The translations under genes and the position numbers were made by a program. The notes below the pieces were generated by a model. The model searched no databases. It was not told where the DNA came from and saw only the letters and a program-made list of their open reading frames with translations. Shown here piece by piece: positions 49,321 through 61,419 of a stretch of 64,000 nucleotides of DNA (its first letter is position 1; every line of letters starts with the position of its first letter). Origin of the DNA: Numida meleagris (taxonomy: Eukaryota; Chordata; Aves; Galliformes; Numididae); contig NC_034412.1 in assembly GCF_002078875.1 (NCBI RefSeq), positions 7,459,230-7,523,229 of the forward strand, written 5' to 3'.

Positions 49321-50759
49321 AGATGACCAGCTTTAAAATGCTGTAATAGAATAAGTTTTCCAATCCCATTCTAATTCAGCAAGACTACAGATAGGCAATC
49401 TTTTTGTCTTCAATTAATTTTCAAGATTTCTAAATGAAGGACTTAACGTCCTTTTATTAAGGAGATAAAAACAACTGTATATTTCCTTATCAAGCCTCCA
49501 ATTCTCCATCAGTGGTCATTTATATTGTGGTATTGTTTTAAAAAGCGTTTTTCCAGTTCTGCTGAGATGAAGTTAGTAACCACACAGGGACAGGATTTGA
49601 AAATATACGTACTGCACTGAATGAGCACATGCAATCATAAATGAAAAGATGTAATCCTGGCATAGATTAGAGTCATTCTGAATATAGGGTTTCTTCCACC
49701 CAGATAAAAAAATTATAAAATCTTCCTGGATTATATCTGAAGATGTAGTTTTCCTTGTTAAAAACAGAGAGAAATAACTAAATGAAAAGTTAATTAATTT
49801 TGTAGCGAAAGGGGCTGTTTGTCTAAGAATCAGACTGAAACTCACCTTTCATTGATTTAAGTGTTACCTCAAAACTAGGAGAAAAAAAAAGAAAATGTGT
49901 AAGAAAAGTGGGTAGGGTCCTCCTTGGACTGCTAGTCTTTATAATTTAATTTGTTGAGAATTTAAAATTACATTAATTATGCTTAAATAACTGACATTAT
50001 TTGACACTGCAACAACAGAGCAGCGGAAATGAGTGACAAACGCACAAAAGACTTTTGTTATCTTTGTTTGTCTGCCTGAATAAATCTCAACAAGTAGTTC
50101 AAAGATTTAAATTTATAGCATACTTAATTGTCATTAGATGGCCAATCCTATTGACTCTAAACTGCATTTCACTGATATTGAATAGTTTAGGCATCCACTT
50201 CAGTTTGACTCATCAAGAATCTTCATTTTCGAATCACTGAAATTATGTAAAGAGAGGTCATAAAAATGGATTGTATACAGTGTTGTGCTATACATGTTGT
50301 TTTTTAATGTTATGCATCTCTTTTTCCCTCTTTCTAAAGCTGCTTGTTTATTTTATTTCAATACTATAGTGCTATTCAAAAATGTAGCCTATAGTGAGGA
50401 CAAGTACAGGTATTCAATTTAGAAAATAATTATTTGAAGATTTATCAGGCTTGCATAAATTGGTGTACTGACTTCAGTTCATAATACAACTCATCTGAAA
50501 GAAGAAAGTGGTCCTTCCCATTCTTCCAGAAGGCAGTAGTACATCCTGACCCTCAAAATCCCATGGACTGCAATGTGAGCAAGCCCTGGGTCATAAACGT
50601 CTGATTTTGCAGTGAGTTATACAGACACATTGTGGGATCTTGCCATCTGAGTACTGTATTAATGCTCTTTGTATTTCCATTCACCTATAACTGTACAGGA
50701 AAAAGTTCATTTACAGTGAAGCTATAGAAAGGAAGAACATTGAATTGACTAAAGTTTTC
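49321..50759. other. unique AT-rich DNA, no gene seen
   Basis: No supported gene. 50520-50660 contains AATCCCATGGACTGCAATG, reminiscent of the central part of the old hairpin repeats seen elsewhere in the window, but too weak to call. Confidence 0.45.
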
Positions 50760-50960
50760 CAGTAGAAGTGAGATCAAACTAAGGTCCATCTAGACCGAAC
50801 CCTGATATTTGACTTCCTTTAGGTATTGGCTAATATTTTCCTTATTCTTAGTGAATCCAAGCCACAGGAGTTAGGTCTTTCCATTTGCGGAAGACTAAGA
50901 GATTTTGTTATTATGTGGTTAATCCTGAAGGGCCAAAATCTGAGATAAGCAACTTTCAGC
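50760..50960 (+). repeat. probable ancient CR1/L3-type tail remnant
   Basis: AAGGTCCATCTAGACCGAAC followed by CCTGATATTTGACTTCC and TTGGCTAATATTTTCC matches the old CR1/L3 tail signature 'AGGTCCATCTAGCCCAGTATCCTGTCTCCGACAGTGGCCAATGCC'. Further on, GAAGGGCCAAAATCTGAGAT resembles the end of a hairpin repeat (GGGCCAGATTCTGA). Strongly decayed; two separate remnants may be adjoining. Confidence 0.4.
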
Positions 50961-52899
50961 ATCTCTGAGTGGAGCAGAACTGGGACTTTAAATCTTTATA
51001 TTGGCATTTGAAATGAGTTCCCTTTAAACAGCACAACTGAAGGCCAATCTGAATGCTCAACAATCACATCCTTCCAATGATATAAATTAGTAAAATATAA
51101 CATTGAGGTGAAAAAATACGGACCTGTCTCAGTAATTTCTGACTATCTTACAGTTTAATCTCGGTTGTACTCTAAGGATGTGCTGGAGTGCCTGACGTCT
51201 TTGCCATGCTTTAAACAAGGACATAATAGTCAAGAGCACTAGTGCCTTCTTTTGAGTGTTGCAGTGTGCTATTAAGCTGATAGGATCAGTAAACTTCCTA
51301 AAGCCTACAGGATGAATTGATGTTTTTCAAAGACTTGTTTAGGAAAACAAGGGAAGCAAATGTTCCTAGTCTTTTAAGCAAGGGGGAAAAAAAGAACGAG
51401 GAATAGAGAAAATCCTCAACAAGGGATTATTGCTTTGTCAATTCCATTCTGACACTAAAAGAGAATGTGCACTGATGATGTTTTGCTTTTGTCTAAATAC
51501 TTGTTTGTGCTACTCCATGTTAGTGGGGAGGAGAAAATCTGTCATGTCAGTAGGATGCAGTGAGCAATGGAAGATTTATAAACAGACTGCTTACATGCAG
51601 AACCTTGTTTACAGCTTCAGTTCATATACTTAAGCCTTCATATGCCCACAGGTGGTCACTGATGAGTGCAGTGACAAAAAAGAACAAGTCACTGTGGTAG
51701 GCTGAGATTTTGTTTGTTTTCCTTAATATAAAAATCCATAATTTAGTTAGGTTAGCTTGATGGCAGTGCATTTAAATGACTGTTCAGAGGGATTTCTTCC
51801 ATGGCTTTTTAGTTTGAGAATACTAGGTTTTGTTCCTTTTAGCTAGAGAGATAAAGAGACCCTGTGGATCCTTCCTCCTCTGAGAAGTGCAGGTATAGTT
51901 TATGGAATCATCAAGTCCAGTTCTTTATTTCCATATACCCCCAAACAGTGAGAGAATTTGGCATGAAATTTAGGAGTCCACATTCAGTTCTAAAATATCT
52001 AATATCTAATTAAAATAATTGGGTAAAAAATAATAGAATTGGACCAAAATTAATCTCTGATTTTTTATGACTTTTAAAAAATGATTCATTTTCTCTCTTG
52101 GGAATCTTCCTAACGAGACAGGAAGATGAGCAAAATGGAGGACTAGGTATCTAAGTGACATGCCAGTGTGGATGAGAAGTGAGCAGGAATTGGCCATAAC
52201 TGGCTGGGTTTAACATGAGACTGATCATCACAAAAACCTTTCTCCATAGAGAAAACAGGCTAATTCCTTTCCTGAGAAAGTGTTTACAACCATAAGTGAA
52301 TATAAAAAAAGAAATAGCTCTGTGCATTGGTGGTTGTTTTTTTTTTTTTGGTTTTGATTTCTTTTGTAATTACCCTACCTATGAAGTCAACAGGGAATTG
52401 GCTTAATCATGTCGTAGACTTCATTTAAAGTTGAGACTGCATAGCAGAAAAGTTGGGATGCATAAGATTTATGGCTAGATTCTGACACATTTTTCCTGAT
52501 AGAATAAATTGTTCTTTGTGGGAAACAGAAAAAACAGGACCTACAAAAAGGCATACAGCTTTCTCCCAGAAATCCCCAGCAGTTGCTTGTGTTTATACTT
52601 CTGCAGTCATATCTGTGTATAACTCAAATACCATCTAAAAATTCCCTTCTTTTTTCTTTTGTTTGGGAAGGAGGGTTTAACAGAAGTGTAACTGCATTTG
52701 GATCCAAGATCTTTTTTTTGCTGTAAAACTCTGAAGAGCCTATTATGCTACTGCCCTGTCTAAAGTAATGTAAAGTGAAGCTGTTCCAGTATGAGTAATG
52801 ATGTGTCAGACTAATTGTTTTGACTAGCTGGGCATCCTCTGAGCTCACTGGATCATGAATACAGCAGCTACATCAGGTTTCATGCCATTGCGCTCTGAA
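50961..52899. other. unique AT-rich DNA, no gene seen
   Basis: T13 run at 52337-52349. 51895-51960 (TATGGAATCATCAAGTCCAG) faintly resembles an antisense CR1 tail but is not callable. No gene. Confidence 0.5.
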
Positions 52900-53060
52900 T
52901 GAGGTGTTTGCTCTAACTGTTGCTTTTATACGTTTACTTTGCGCCTATTGTGTTACGGTTTTGCTGCTCGGTGTTTGTCAACATCATATTTCAAAATACT
53001 ACGGAAGTGCTGAGTATAGTGAGAGCTATACAATCAAAGCCTAACGTTTAAAGAACACAC
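52900..53060. promoter_or_regulatory. weak candidate regulatory block with FOX-type sites
   Basis: TGTTTGTCAACA at 52972-52983 contains a good forkhead core (TGTTTGT) within a near-palindrome, and CGTTTACTTT at about 52931 is another forkhead-like core; four CpGs (ACGT, GCGC, ACGG, TCGG) cluster here in otherwise CpG-poor DNA. Suggestive only. Confidence 0.2.
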
Positions 53061-53075
53061 TTTTTTTTTTTTTTT
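53061..53075. repeat. poly(T) run, 15 T
   Basis: Plain T homopolymer. Confidence 0.9.
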
Positions 53076-53489
53076 GTAAGGGACAACCTGCTGTTAGTTT
53101 GAATATCAAGTATCCCATTTACATTTTGGTGGATAGTTCAGAAATTTGATGTTTGCCAAATATGAAGTGTTGAAGAACACTTCATGTGCTGGATTAGTTC
53201 ACTGTTGTGATCCCCTTCACAATGAGGAGCCGACTAATAATATTTTGTACGCGCAGATTTACATGACTGCATTACGTTATCTTGTGGGTGACAGTTCGAA
53301 CACGCAGTAAAAAAAAACCTTCAGATTCCTGTATAGTTTTTATCAGATGGGCAGGACATCTTTCAGGAAAGGCAGCCAAAAGAAAATGTTTGCCTCCAGC
53401 TGTTAAGTAATAAAAATAAATCATAAATCAGCTGTAGCCAGTGAACTGGCAAATGGTTGACTTGATCATGCGCCTGTTAAACTATTTTG
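53076..53489. other. no gene seen
   Basis: Unique DNA between two regulatory-looking blocks; it contains AATAAAAATAAATCATAAATC (no linked gene). May belong to the same conserved stretch. Confidence 0.4.
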
Positions 53490-54260
53490 TAACAGATAAT
53501 AGTAAATGATTTTAAAAATTCACTTGGCACGTGCCACAGTAAAACTGCCTGATAATGTGTGCGGTAACAAACAAACAAAAAAAGATATTTTATCAAATCT
53601 CCTTAAGAAGCTGTTAGCAGAGTTTGCTTTGCCTTTCAGAGCGGATATCACCAGAGGAGTCCAGAAATCTACCAAAAATGCATTTTGTGGAAACAAACAC
53701 AGTTCACATCCTGTTTACCCTGCAGATTTCTCCTCATTCCTGAGTTTTGGGAGCGCCGTCCCGACCACCTTGCTGACCTGAACCCCCACCCGGCATAAAG
53801 CATAATAAACAGGGATGGTAGTGGTGCGATTTGGTGCAAAATAAGGAGCTGTAATTAATTTTAAATGGTGCTTTTCAGAGTGTCAAAAGCTCAGCCCACT
53901 GAAGTGGAAAAGGGGGTTAGAGTGGTTAGAGCCTGGCAACACAGCTAATCTAGGCACTCCTGAGCAAGCTCATTTCAAATGCTGACATCAGTGCATCGGC
54001 ATTTCGAGGTAGAGCTGCCTGGGGACTGCGAAGGGAGCGAGGCACATTGCAGAGGGACCTGCTAGCGCGGGCTGCCAAGTGACGGGGCAGAGGCAGCCTC
54101 TGTGACAAGGGCGCTTTGTCACAGCACGGGGCCTGGCTGCGGGGACGGTGCGGGTTTGGCTTTGAGCGCTGGAAGTAACCCTGGCAAACCCGGGGGCTCG
54201 GTGCTTGGTGCGCACAAAACCCTCAGATGGAGGTTGTAGGGATCCAGCTGTGCATTAGGT
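53490..54260. promoter_or_regulatory. candidate conserved element with CpG-rich core
   Basis: Left part (53490-53990): AT/GC-mixed DNA with ATTTTGTGGAAACAAACAC, GCATAAAGCATAATAAACAG and GGAGCTGTAATTAATTTTAA. Right part (53990-54220): an abrupt rise in GC with about 17 CpGs in roughly 220 bp (TCGG, GCGAAGGGAGCG, TAGCGCGGG, CCCGGGGGCTCGG and others). At 54100-54124, CTGTGACAA and TTGTCACAG are exact inverted repeats around a 7-nt GC-rich centre. Inference: an unmethylated-type enhancer or small orphan CpG island. The overlapping frames (91 codons + at 53506-53781; 75 and 92 codons - at 53988-54397) look like by-products of composition. No TATA or known first exon was recognised. Confidence 0.38.
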
Positions 54261-56154
54261 AACAACGCTGCCCATCGTGCTTCTGGTCGCTGTAAATGTT
54301 GCAGCAACACTGTTGCTTTGCTGGCCCAGTGCATTAACATTGCATTTTTAAAATAAGTGGTTGTGTTTGCTTTAAAAGAGAGGAGGACTGTGCCCATGCA
54401 AAGATTGAGTTTTACTTTTCCAGTGCATAAAGGAAAACTGTTTTGAGTAGTTCCTTATTGCTTGTTTAAAAGGCTAACATGGCGTTTGAACATGCTCTAG
54501 AGAATTGATTCTTCTGGAAGTTGTCCTACAATCTCTTTTCCAAAGGCTGATGATAGTAGTTATAAACACAAATATAATTGACTAGATTATGATATATTTT
54601 AAGGTTTTGGGGGTTTATATTTTCTTTTGTCTTTTCAACAGTAGCCAGTATATGCTTCTCTACTCAGTCTTCTCTTGAAATCGGTGGTACTGCTATTGAC
54701 TCTATCAAATCAACACAGCAAATTAGTACTCACTTTATGTTGATCTTAGACAAAAACCATAATAAAAAAGGCTAGAATATGACCCTGGTATTGCAATGGA
54801 AGTTTTCAGCTAAAGCAAAACCCTCGGATCTATAATGTCACTGCTCACGTCCCTTCAATTTAACGTTAGTAAAACCACTGGTAATGCTCCTTAAAATTAA
54901 GTTAGCACTTCATAGTAAGTTCTTATTTGTTCAGTATTTTGAGCACAAGCAAAAAGAAAACCTTAGCATGCTTTCCTAAGTACCAATCAAATGACATACA
55001 GACAACAGAAGCTTGGGAATCTTTAATAAACTAGAAAATTCCTTTTTATAGATGCAATTGCTCCTCTCAGCCACTGAAGCATGGCTGCTTCAAACTCTCG
55101 TCTTCCAAACTTCTGTACAGAGTGATTTTCTCCAACTTTTGAGCTACATTCTTGCCGCATTTTGTATTTCAGGTTTGATTGGTGAAGAGGCTTAATGCAT
55201 TGATATTGTTTCTACAAAGCATGTAAACTCCAAGTGGGTCTGCTTGTATTTCTTAAGTCTGTGCCACTCTGAGTAGATCCATCATCTATGCTCTGCTTTT
55301 CAGGTGTGAAGCTCTGTTGTTAATATCCAAATATCTGTGTTGGTGTGCCATGTACCCACTTGGTTTGGGAGATCTCACACCATGAGTTTGTCTCCTCAAA
55401 AAGGTGCTTCTTTGTGTTACCACCATGAAGAAGGCCATGCTAGTTCAGGCCTGCTTTACTGACCTTCTGAGCAAGCAAGCTCTCTAGAGCTGCTGTTCAT
55501 GTAAAACTTTTATTTGCTTTTGTGGTAGCATTCTTTCACTAGGAGTCCTCATCTCTTCATGGCTGTACAGTGGTACAGTACCTTGGTTTATTTCCTTCTT
55601 GTAATCAAACATTTTGGGCCTAGTCCTGAATACATCAGATGAAATTACACTGGCTTTGGATAACTCTTAGACTAAGGATGTCAAAACTAGTTTGTGTATT
55701 AAGTACATTTATTCTGCATTCTAGATCCATACTACCCCAAAATCGCCATTGTTCATGGTGCCGTGAAGGCGTAATAGGAATTATACATAAACCCAGGCTG
55801 AATGAAGTCTGTACTGGATAGTCACAGTGTAGAATGTGTGTTATTTTTAGCTTCATTCACATCATATAGCAACAGAGCAGTCACTGGGAAGTACAGCAGG
55901 CTTTGGAAACCTGTTGCTTACAAAAAGTCATGTTAAATCAGAAAACTTCCACATACCTATTGGATCAATTCAACTTATACAGGCAAAATAAATTGACTCC
56001 CACCTTCTTATTCAATATTACCCTTTGTTTCTCCGATGAATGTAATACAAAGACACTAAAGGAAACCAGCACTTAAATACAATGGTTGCATTTCCCCCGG
56101 GTTGGGCAGATTTTGACCGTGAGCATGTTCGAGTCTTCTAATGATTGCCAGGGA
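54261..56154. other. unique AT-rich DNA, no gene seen
   Basis: No supported gene. CTGCTTTTCAG|GTGTGA at 55303/55304 is another fused acceptor/donor of modest quality. At about 55617, GGGCCTAGTCCTGAA resembles the end of an old hairpin repeat (GGGCCTGATCCTG). Confidence 0.45.
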
Positions 56155-56300
56155 AAGGAGGGGGTGGTCTTATGGGTAGAGTGCAGGACTGGAGCCTGAG
56201 CAGTCAGAGACCTTTCACTGGCCAGGCTCTGACACAAATTTGGGTCAAGACGTTTTATTTCTCTATGACTCAGTGATGGCAGTGGGGGGGGGGGAGGATA
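56155..56300 (+). mobile_element. MIR/CORE-SINE-like remnant (tRNA-derived SINE)
   Basis: GGTCTTATGGGTAGAGTGCA then GGACTGGAGCCTGAGCAGTC, CACTGGCCAGGCTCTGACAC, TTTGGGTCAAGACGTTTTAT and CTCTATGACTCAGTGATGGC track, in order, the MIR-type consensus: tRNA-like head (TGGTTAGAGCACTGGACTGGGAGCC), 'CTGGGTTCTA..CCAGCTCTGCCAC', 'TGACCTTGGGCAAGTCACTTAACCTCTCTGTGCCTCAG'. It ends in G11 at 56284-56294. This is the best MIR-like copy in the window. Inactive; not a tRNA gene. Confidence 0.62.
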
Positions 56301-57489
56301 GGGAGGTGTTCTTTTCTCATTGGTAAATGTATTTTCCAATCATCTCTACAGAATAAAGGTTATTTTCTTTAGAAAACGTTTCAGAAGTGAGCAGGGAGAT
56401 TGAGACTTCCTATATGTTTGGAAGTTCATTCAGAAATTTCCAGGCCACTCCAAACCCTTTTGCAGCTGGTAGTAATGGATGGTATTCTTTTCCCACTAGA
56501 TTTCCAAAACAACAAGGGTATATTTTAAATATGCGTAGAATATTTAGGACAGAACTTTTTTTTTTTGCCAAGATATTTTAACTTCTGATTCTAGAACATG
56601 CAAGTGAAAACGGAGGAGTGGATTATAGGAAATTACACCATGTCTTTTATCCTTGAGATTAGTTTCATTTCAAATTTTATGCAGTGATTTTACTTGCTGT
56701 TCATTTTATCCATTGTAGCTTGTTCATCAGAGGTGGTTCTGCACTGGGGCAGCCAGTGCACTATTCCACTCAGATAATTGAGATAATTAAATCACAGAGA
56801 GATAATTTTATCTTCATTTAAATTCTCTGCATCACTCACAGATCTTAATTTAACAACACATGCAGATGAAAGATTTTTTTGCTTGAGTTATCTGTGATGA
56901 TTTGAGGAATGGGAAATATTTCAGAATTCTTCATTTACTTTTGTATAACGTGGGTTTCTCACAAAGGCTGGCAGTAGAAAATCTTATGCACAGGGGCACT
57001 GTGCTCTAGACTTGTACGTTTCTCGAGGATGTAGCTGACTCTTTCACAACTGATTCTGGCACAGGAGGTTGACAGAGTTGTACTGGGTTGACGTGAGCAA
57101 CTGCTTTTTACATTTTGAATTAATACAAATTCAGTTTTTGCATGCATGTTCTAATGCACAGTGACTTTTCATATTATTTAGCTGTACTATCACATTATAA
57201 AAGGCTGAAAAAGAAGTGAAGATAAACAGGGGGTGTTCAGACAGTGACACATCAGCATCTTTAGATGTCTTATAATTTAAATCTATACACTGATTATGGT
57301 AAGACTGGGAAATTTATGCACAAATGTGAATCTTATGCAACAGAATGCATTTTGTCATTAACTGAATGGACAATTTTCTCACTATGTGCGATTTCTGCTA
57401 AAAATAAATAAATCCATTTTGTAACTAAATGCATTTATTTAGAAACAAGGGACGTCTGTCTGATTGGGAGGGAGTGGGTGTTTTGAGAA
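56301..57489. other. unique AT-rich DNA, no gene seen
   Basis: No supported gene. 56760-56830 has a cluster of ATAATTGAGATAATTAAATC words. No repeat copy was recognised. Confidence 0.45.
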
Positions 57490-57599
57490 AGAGGTGGCTT
57501 GTGAGTCAGAACTCCTTAGATCTATTCTTGGTTCTGCTTCTGGTTCATGATTGGTTGGATCCCAATCCAGTGGAAATTGGGCCAAACTTTCTATGACCT
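57490..57599 (+). mobile_element. MIR/CORE-SINE-like remnant, head region
   Basis: TGTGAGTCAGAACTCCTTAG, TTCTTGGTTCTGCTTCTGGT and TCATGATTGGTTGG resemble the MIR segment 'GGAGTCAGGACTCCTGGGTTCTATTCCCAGCTCTGCCACTGACT'. Only the first half is recognisable. Confidence 0.42.
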
Positions 57600-60421
57600 A
57601 AAACAGATCGCATCAAAGTAAAAGTCATGTATTAGGCAAAGAGTTTTTTAACCTGTCTTGCTTTCTGAAACACAAGAATTCTGAAGGGAGGACTATGAAG
57701 TACTTTTTCTCCAGTTCCTTGCCTTTGGATGTTTGATACAAGACATTGTGTTTCCCTGCAATATTTGGTCATTTTTCTCTCCTATTCTTTTGTCAACACG
57801 TTTTTTTTTCCTAAAAACTGGAACTCTAAATATCCTATGAGTATCAACACAAATTTATATATAGATAGCATCCTCAGTACAACTTTTCTTTTTTATTTTT
57901 ATTTCAGAGAGCAACTCTGAAGCTGATGTCCATTTTTGCTTTGAATTCTGATTACTTTTTTTAATCATTGTTGAGGCTCCTTAGACAGCCAAAAGATTCC
58001 ATGAGTAGTGAATGGAGGTAATAATTCTGTATACACATACGCTCTCTTACCCACTTTGACTGCAGCCATATTCACTGCCTTTCGTTTAGGATCGCAGAAT
58101 ACAAAAGAGCTTCCCCAGGCTATCAAATCCAGTCCCTAGTGTTCGCTGGAAATAATACAGTTAAATAACTGCTAAGAAAATTCAGTCTATTATCACAGTC
58201 CCCAGTAGGTTTCCCATACCAAAATTCTGACCTGTAGAGAAAACCCACAGCCAGAACTATACTGTGTGACAGCAGAAGAACAACAAAAAATTGAAGTGTT
58301 GCTAATGCCCAAGTTCCCTGCAAAAGGGGAGAATAAAGTTTTCATATGAAGTACTTATTTGGTAAATTTACATTCTTTGGGTGCTCTGTATAGAGCTGAA
58401 AAGAAGTAAGATAATTTACTACAGGGCAATCCTATTTCCAGAACACATGAAGAGCCTGTTCCCCAGCAGCAATGCAGGATTGAACATTTACCTTTCCTTC
58501 TCAAAAATACTTCCAGTGAGTGGGGGAGGGCAGTTTACTGTGGCATATATCCCTTTATTGAAGACTGGATTTTCTGTGTGTGAGTGTGTGTTTTTCAATT
58601 TGTACTCAACAGTATGGAGGAAACTCTCGAAGGGCACCATGTTCTTTTTGCATGTATAGCATAATGCTACTAAACATTAGAATAACTGAATCAATAGAAT
58701 GTATAAATAGATATCTCCTTTACCCATCTGCACAGCTACAATGTGTTTAATGTATTAATTAAAACTTTCAGCGACAAGAAAAATGAAGCTTGAGCACTAA
58801 TCTGAAAACATTCTTTTTTAACATGTCAGGAGTGTACTGTACAAAACAGCTTCCTTAACAACTTAATAAGTAAGTGAGAAATGTTGCTGCAGGTAGTGGA
58901 TCTTCAGTGATAACAGCTATTGCAAATGATTGATTTTTAAAGAAAGACGTAGTTTAAATCTGTTAACTTATGAAGACTTTTACTTGTTGCTGAGTAAAGA
59001 GTAAGGATCTTGTACCTACTCTTGGTTCAGGAAGAGAGAGAAAAAGTTAGAACTACTTTTAGCTCTAACACAGAGTCAGGTGTCTATTTTCCCCTCAAAA
59101 TTTGGAAGTAGTAATGGGGACTTCACATCCAAATCCTTTCTGTGTTCATCTGAGCATATATTTCACAAGACTGAAGATACCTTTAATTTGAGCTAGAGGA
59201 ATCTAAAGGTATTTTAGAGAATTCTAATATGGTTATTTTTTAAAATTATATTCTCCATGGAATTCTGTACAGTGGGCAAAATTCCCCTTCCCACGAGTGT
59301 GAAAATGGGGATACTTCTCTTCTGCTGTGAGTAGACTTTATCTTAGTGTAAATCTGTAAAACAGTTTACTCCTGCACCAGAAGTTATTTTTTGTCCTTTA
59401 GAAGTTACCGTTCAGAGATGATAGCAGCTCACACCAGTGGTATTGTCTGTCATGAAATAAACTTCAGGGAGATCAGCTTGTTTCATATGTCTACAACTCC
59501 TTGGAGAATTAATTTGACACACAGAGTCCAAATGCTTTATTAGCTTTTGGGATTTTTCTGCATGGTTGTGGAGCTCCAGCAATGTATAACTCTACATTTT
59601 CTAGCTGACAACCTTTTTTCTCAACGGATTTTCAAAGCTGTGACTACTTCCAATTGCAAGTCCCATTCCTGGAACTAAATTTTTTAGCTGAGAACCTCCA
59701 ATGAGGACATTAAAAGGCTATAAGTGGCATACCATGCTATTGTAATAGGCAGTGCAAAATGTATATGCTGTGTTAGGACAGGGCTGGATTGCAGGAGTTA
59801 GCTCTATATTCCATCCCAATTCTGGGACTGGGAATCCCAGGATAGAAAAACAGTAATGAGGTGCTCCTACTGTTGTGACGCAGAGGCAGAGATAAGCCCA
59901 GCAGCCTGCTCTGCTTTTCACCCTGCAATGCAGAACAATAATCCCTGGAGGGAAATAATTTCAAAGGTCCCCATACATTGTAGAGAAATCATAATGCTGA
60001 CAAGTTGGGAACTAATTGAGGGCACAGGGCAAGAGAGAAAACCCCACTCTTTGAAATTCCACTATTTCATTCTTTCCCTGTAAATGAACATGATTTTCTA
60101 CTACCATTGTATTATCTTTTTATTTTACATGAATTACTCAAATGGTATTGCACATCACAACTGCACTCTCTGGTTTCAGGTTCTCAGTATCTGGACAGTC
60201 CATGTCCAACACAAACTTGGTTGTGACAGTGACAAGTTAAAGCTGAATGTTTCTCATCAGGAATGGTCAGAACTGTCAGATCATGTACAGAGAAATTATG
60301 TATCCCTCCCTGCACTGTGGAAGCTTGCTGAAAAATAAGGAAATCTCAAAACGAAACTCCTGATTATAATGAACTTTCAGTTGTCTGTTGTGTGTTTTTT
60401 TGTTGTTGTAAATTGTAGTTC
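57600..60421. other. unique AT-rich DNA, no gene seen
   Basis: No supported gene. A short TG/AG repeat (TGTGTGTGAGTGTGTGTTT) lies at about 58576-58594. An 84-codon plus-strand frame at 60084-60338 starts before a weak acceptor-like site (GGTTTCAG at about 60179); the peptide is unrecognised. Confidence 0.5.
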
Positions 60422-60449
60422 AAAAAAAAAACCAAAAAAAAACCAAACA
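60422..60449. repeat. A-rich (A9-CC)n low-complexity tract
   Basis: Two A9-10 runs separated by CC. Confidence 0.85.
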
Positions 60450-61419
60450 CTTTCTACAATCACAAGGGCTATGAATGTCTTTGAAAAATAATGAGCTAAG
60501 GTTCTCATGTAACTAGACAACTGGAGGAGTTGGGGATTTGTGAGGATCTCTAAACAACATGAGGTAGCAATCAGCACAAAAGATGAGGCAATTCTGATAC
60601 TGTAGATGGTTAATAAGGTTTGATCTACTGCTGCTCTTGATATATTGCCACTTTAGTGGGACTTAGCTCAGCACTTCTAGACACTTAAGTGGTGGTTAAC
60701 AACAAATAACTATGAATTTTCATATCCATCAACAGGCTGTAAAGGAAATGATCTGAAATTGATGCAGACAAGAAGCAGAGCACTATATTTAACTATTTCC
60801 ATGTTACTTAAACCTTTAGTAAATTACCCAGCTAATCACATTGCCAGTGATAATCCTATAAAAATGGTTCATATGAGGGACTAAATAGCTGGTGACATTT
60901 CTTCTTTCCTCATACATTTTTTAATATTATTTTGTTTAATTACTGGAATAATTGTGTTTTTAATTTGTAGAACAAACATCTCTTATAGCTTTTTTTTTTT
61001 TTTGACCACAGTATGTTAAAGATGCTGGACTAAACCTTAAGCTGGTGTAGACTGATCTGGCTTCCAGCGAAGCCAATCTTTTAACTTTGTGAAGACTTTC
61101 AGTTGAACCCAAGAGAAGAGAGTCAGTGTAGACCTTGTACCTGTTCAGATCCATAGGTGCCCCTGAATGTATTAAAAATTCTTTTTTGGGTTTGAACAGC
61201 TTATGAAAAATGGGCATAGTGGACAGAGATTGTGTGTATGGTTGGGGGGTGGGTGGAGCTAAGCAAAAACATTTAAAAAGGGACCTTTAATTGAAACTAA
61301 GCAAACTAGAGAGGAAAATTATGTATCCAAACAAACTTTGTATCGTATAAAGATGTGGGTACATAGAGCATGCAAGCCCATTGCTTATTAGATTATTTCA
61401 GGCCTTCACAAGCTGTTTG
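60450..61419. other. no gene seen
   Basis: Unique DNA with a T14 run at 60990-61003. The 85-codon minus-strand frame at 60960-61217 starts outside any recognisable context. Confidence 0.5.

Noticed and set aside
51890..51960. antisense CR1 tail (GGAATCATCAAGTCCAG)
   Set aside because: Only about 17 bp match the CR1 antisense pattern; nothing extends on either side.
56160..56230. tRNA gene suggested by a head with tRNA-like box sequences
   Set aside because: The order of segments downstream fits a MIR-type SINE, and no cloverleaf with intact acceptor and T arms can be drawn.
58085..58140. antisense CR1 tail (ATCGCAGAATACAAAA ... CAAATCCAGTCCC)
   Set aside because: Word order is suggestive but too diverged and short to separate from chance.
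60084..60338. 84-codon plus-strand frame with an acceptor-like GGTTTCAG inside
   Set aside because: Weak pyrimidine tract, no donor needed only if terminal, no polyadenylation signal in the right place, and an unrecognised peptide.
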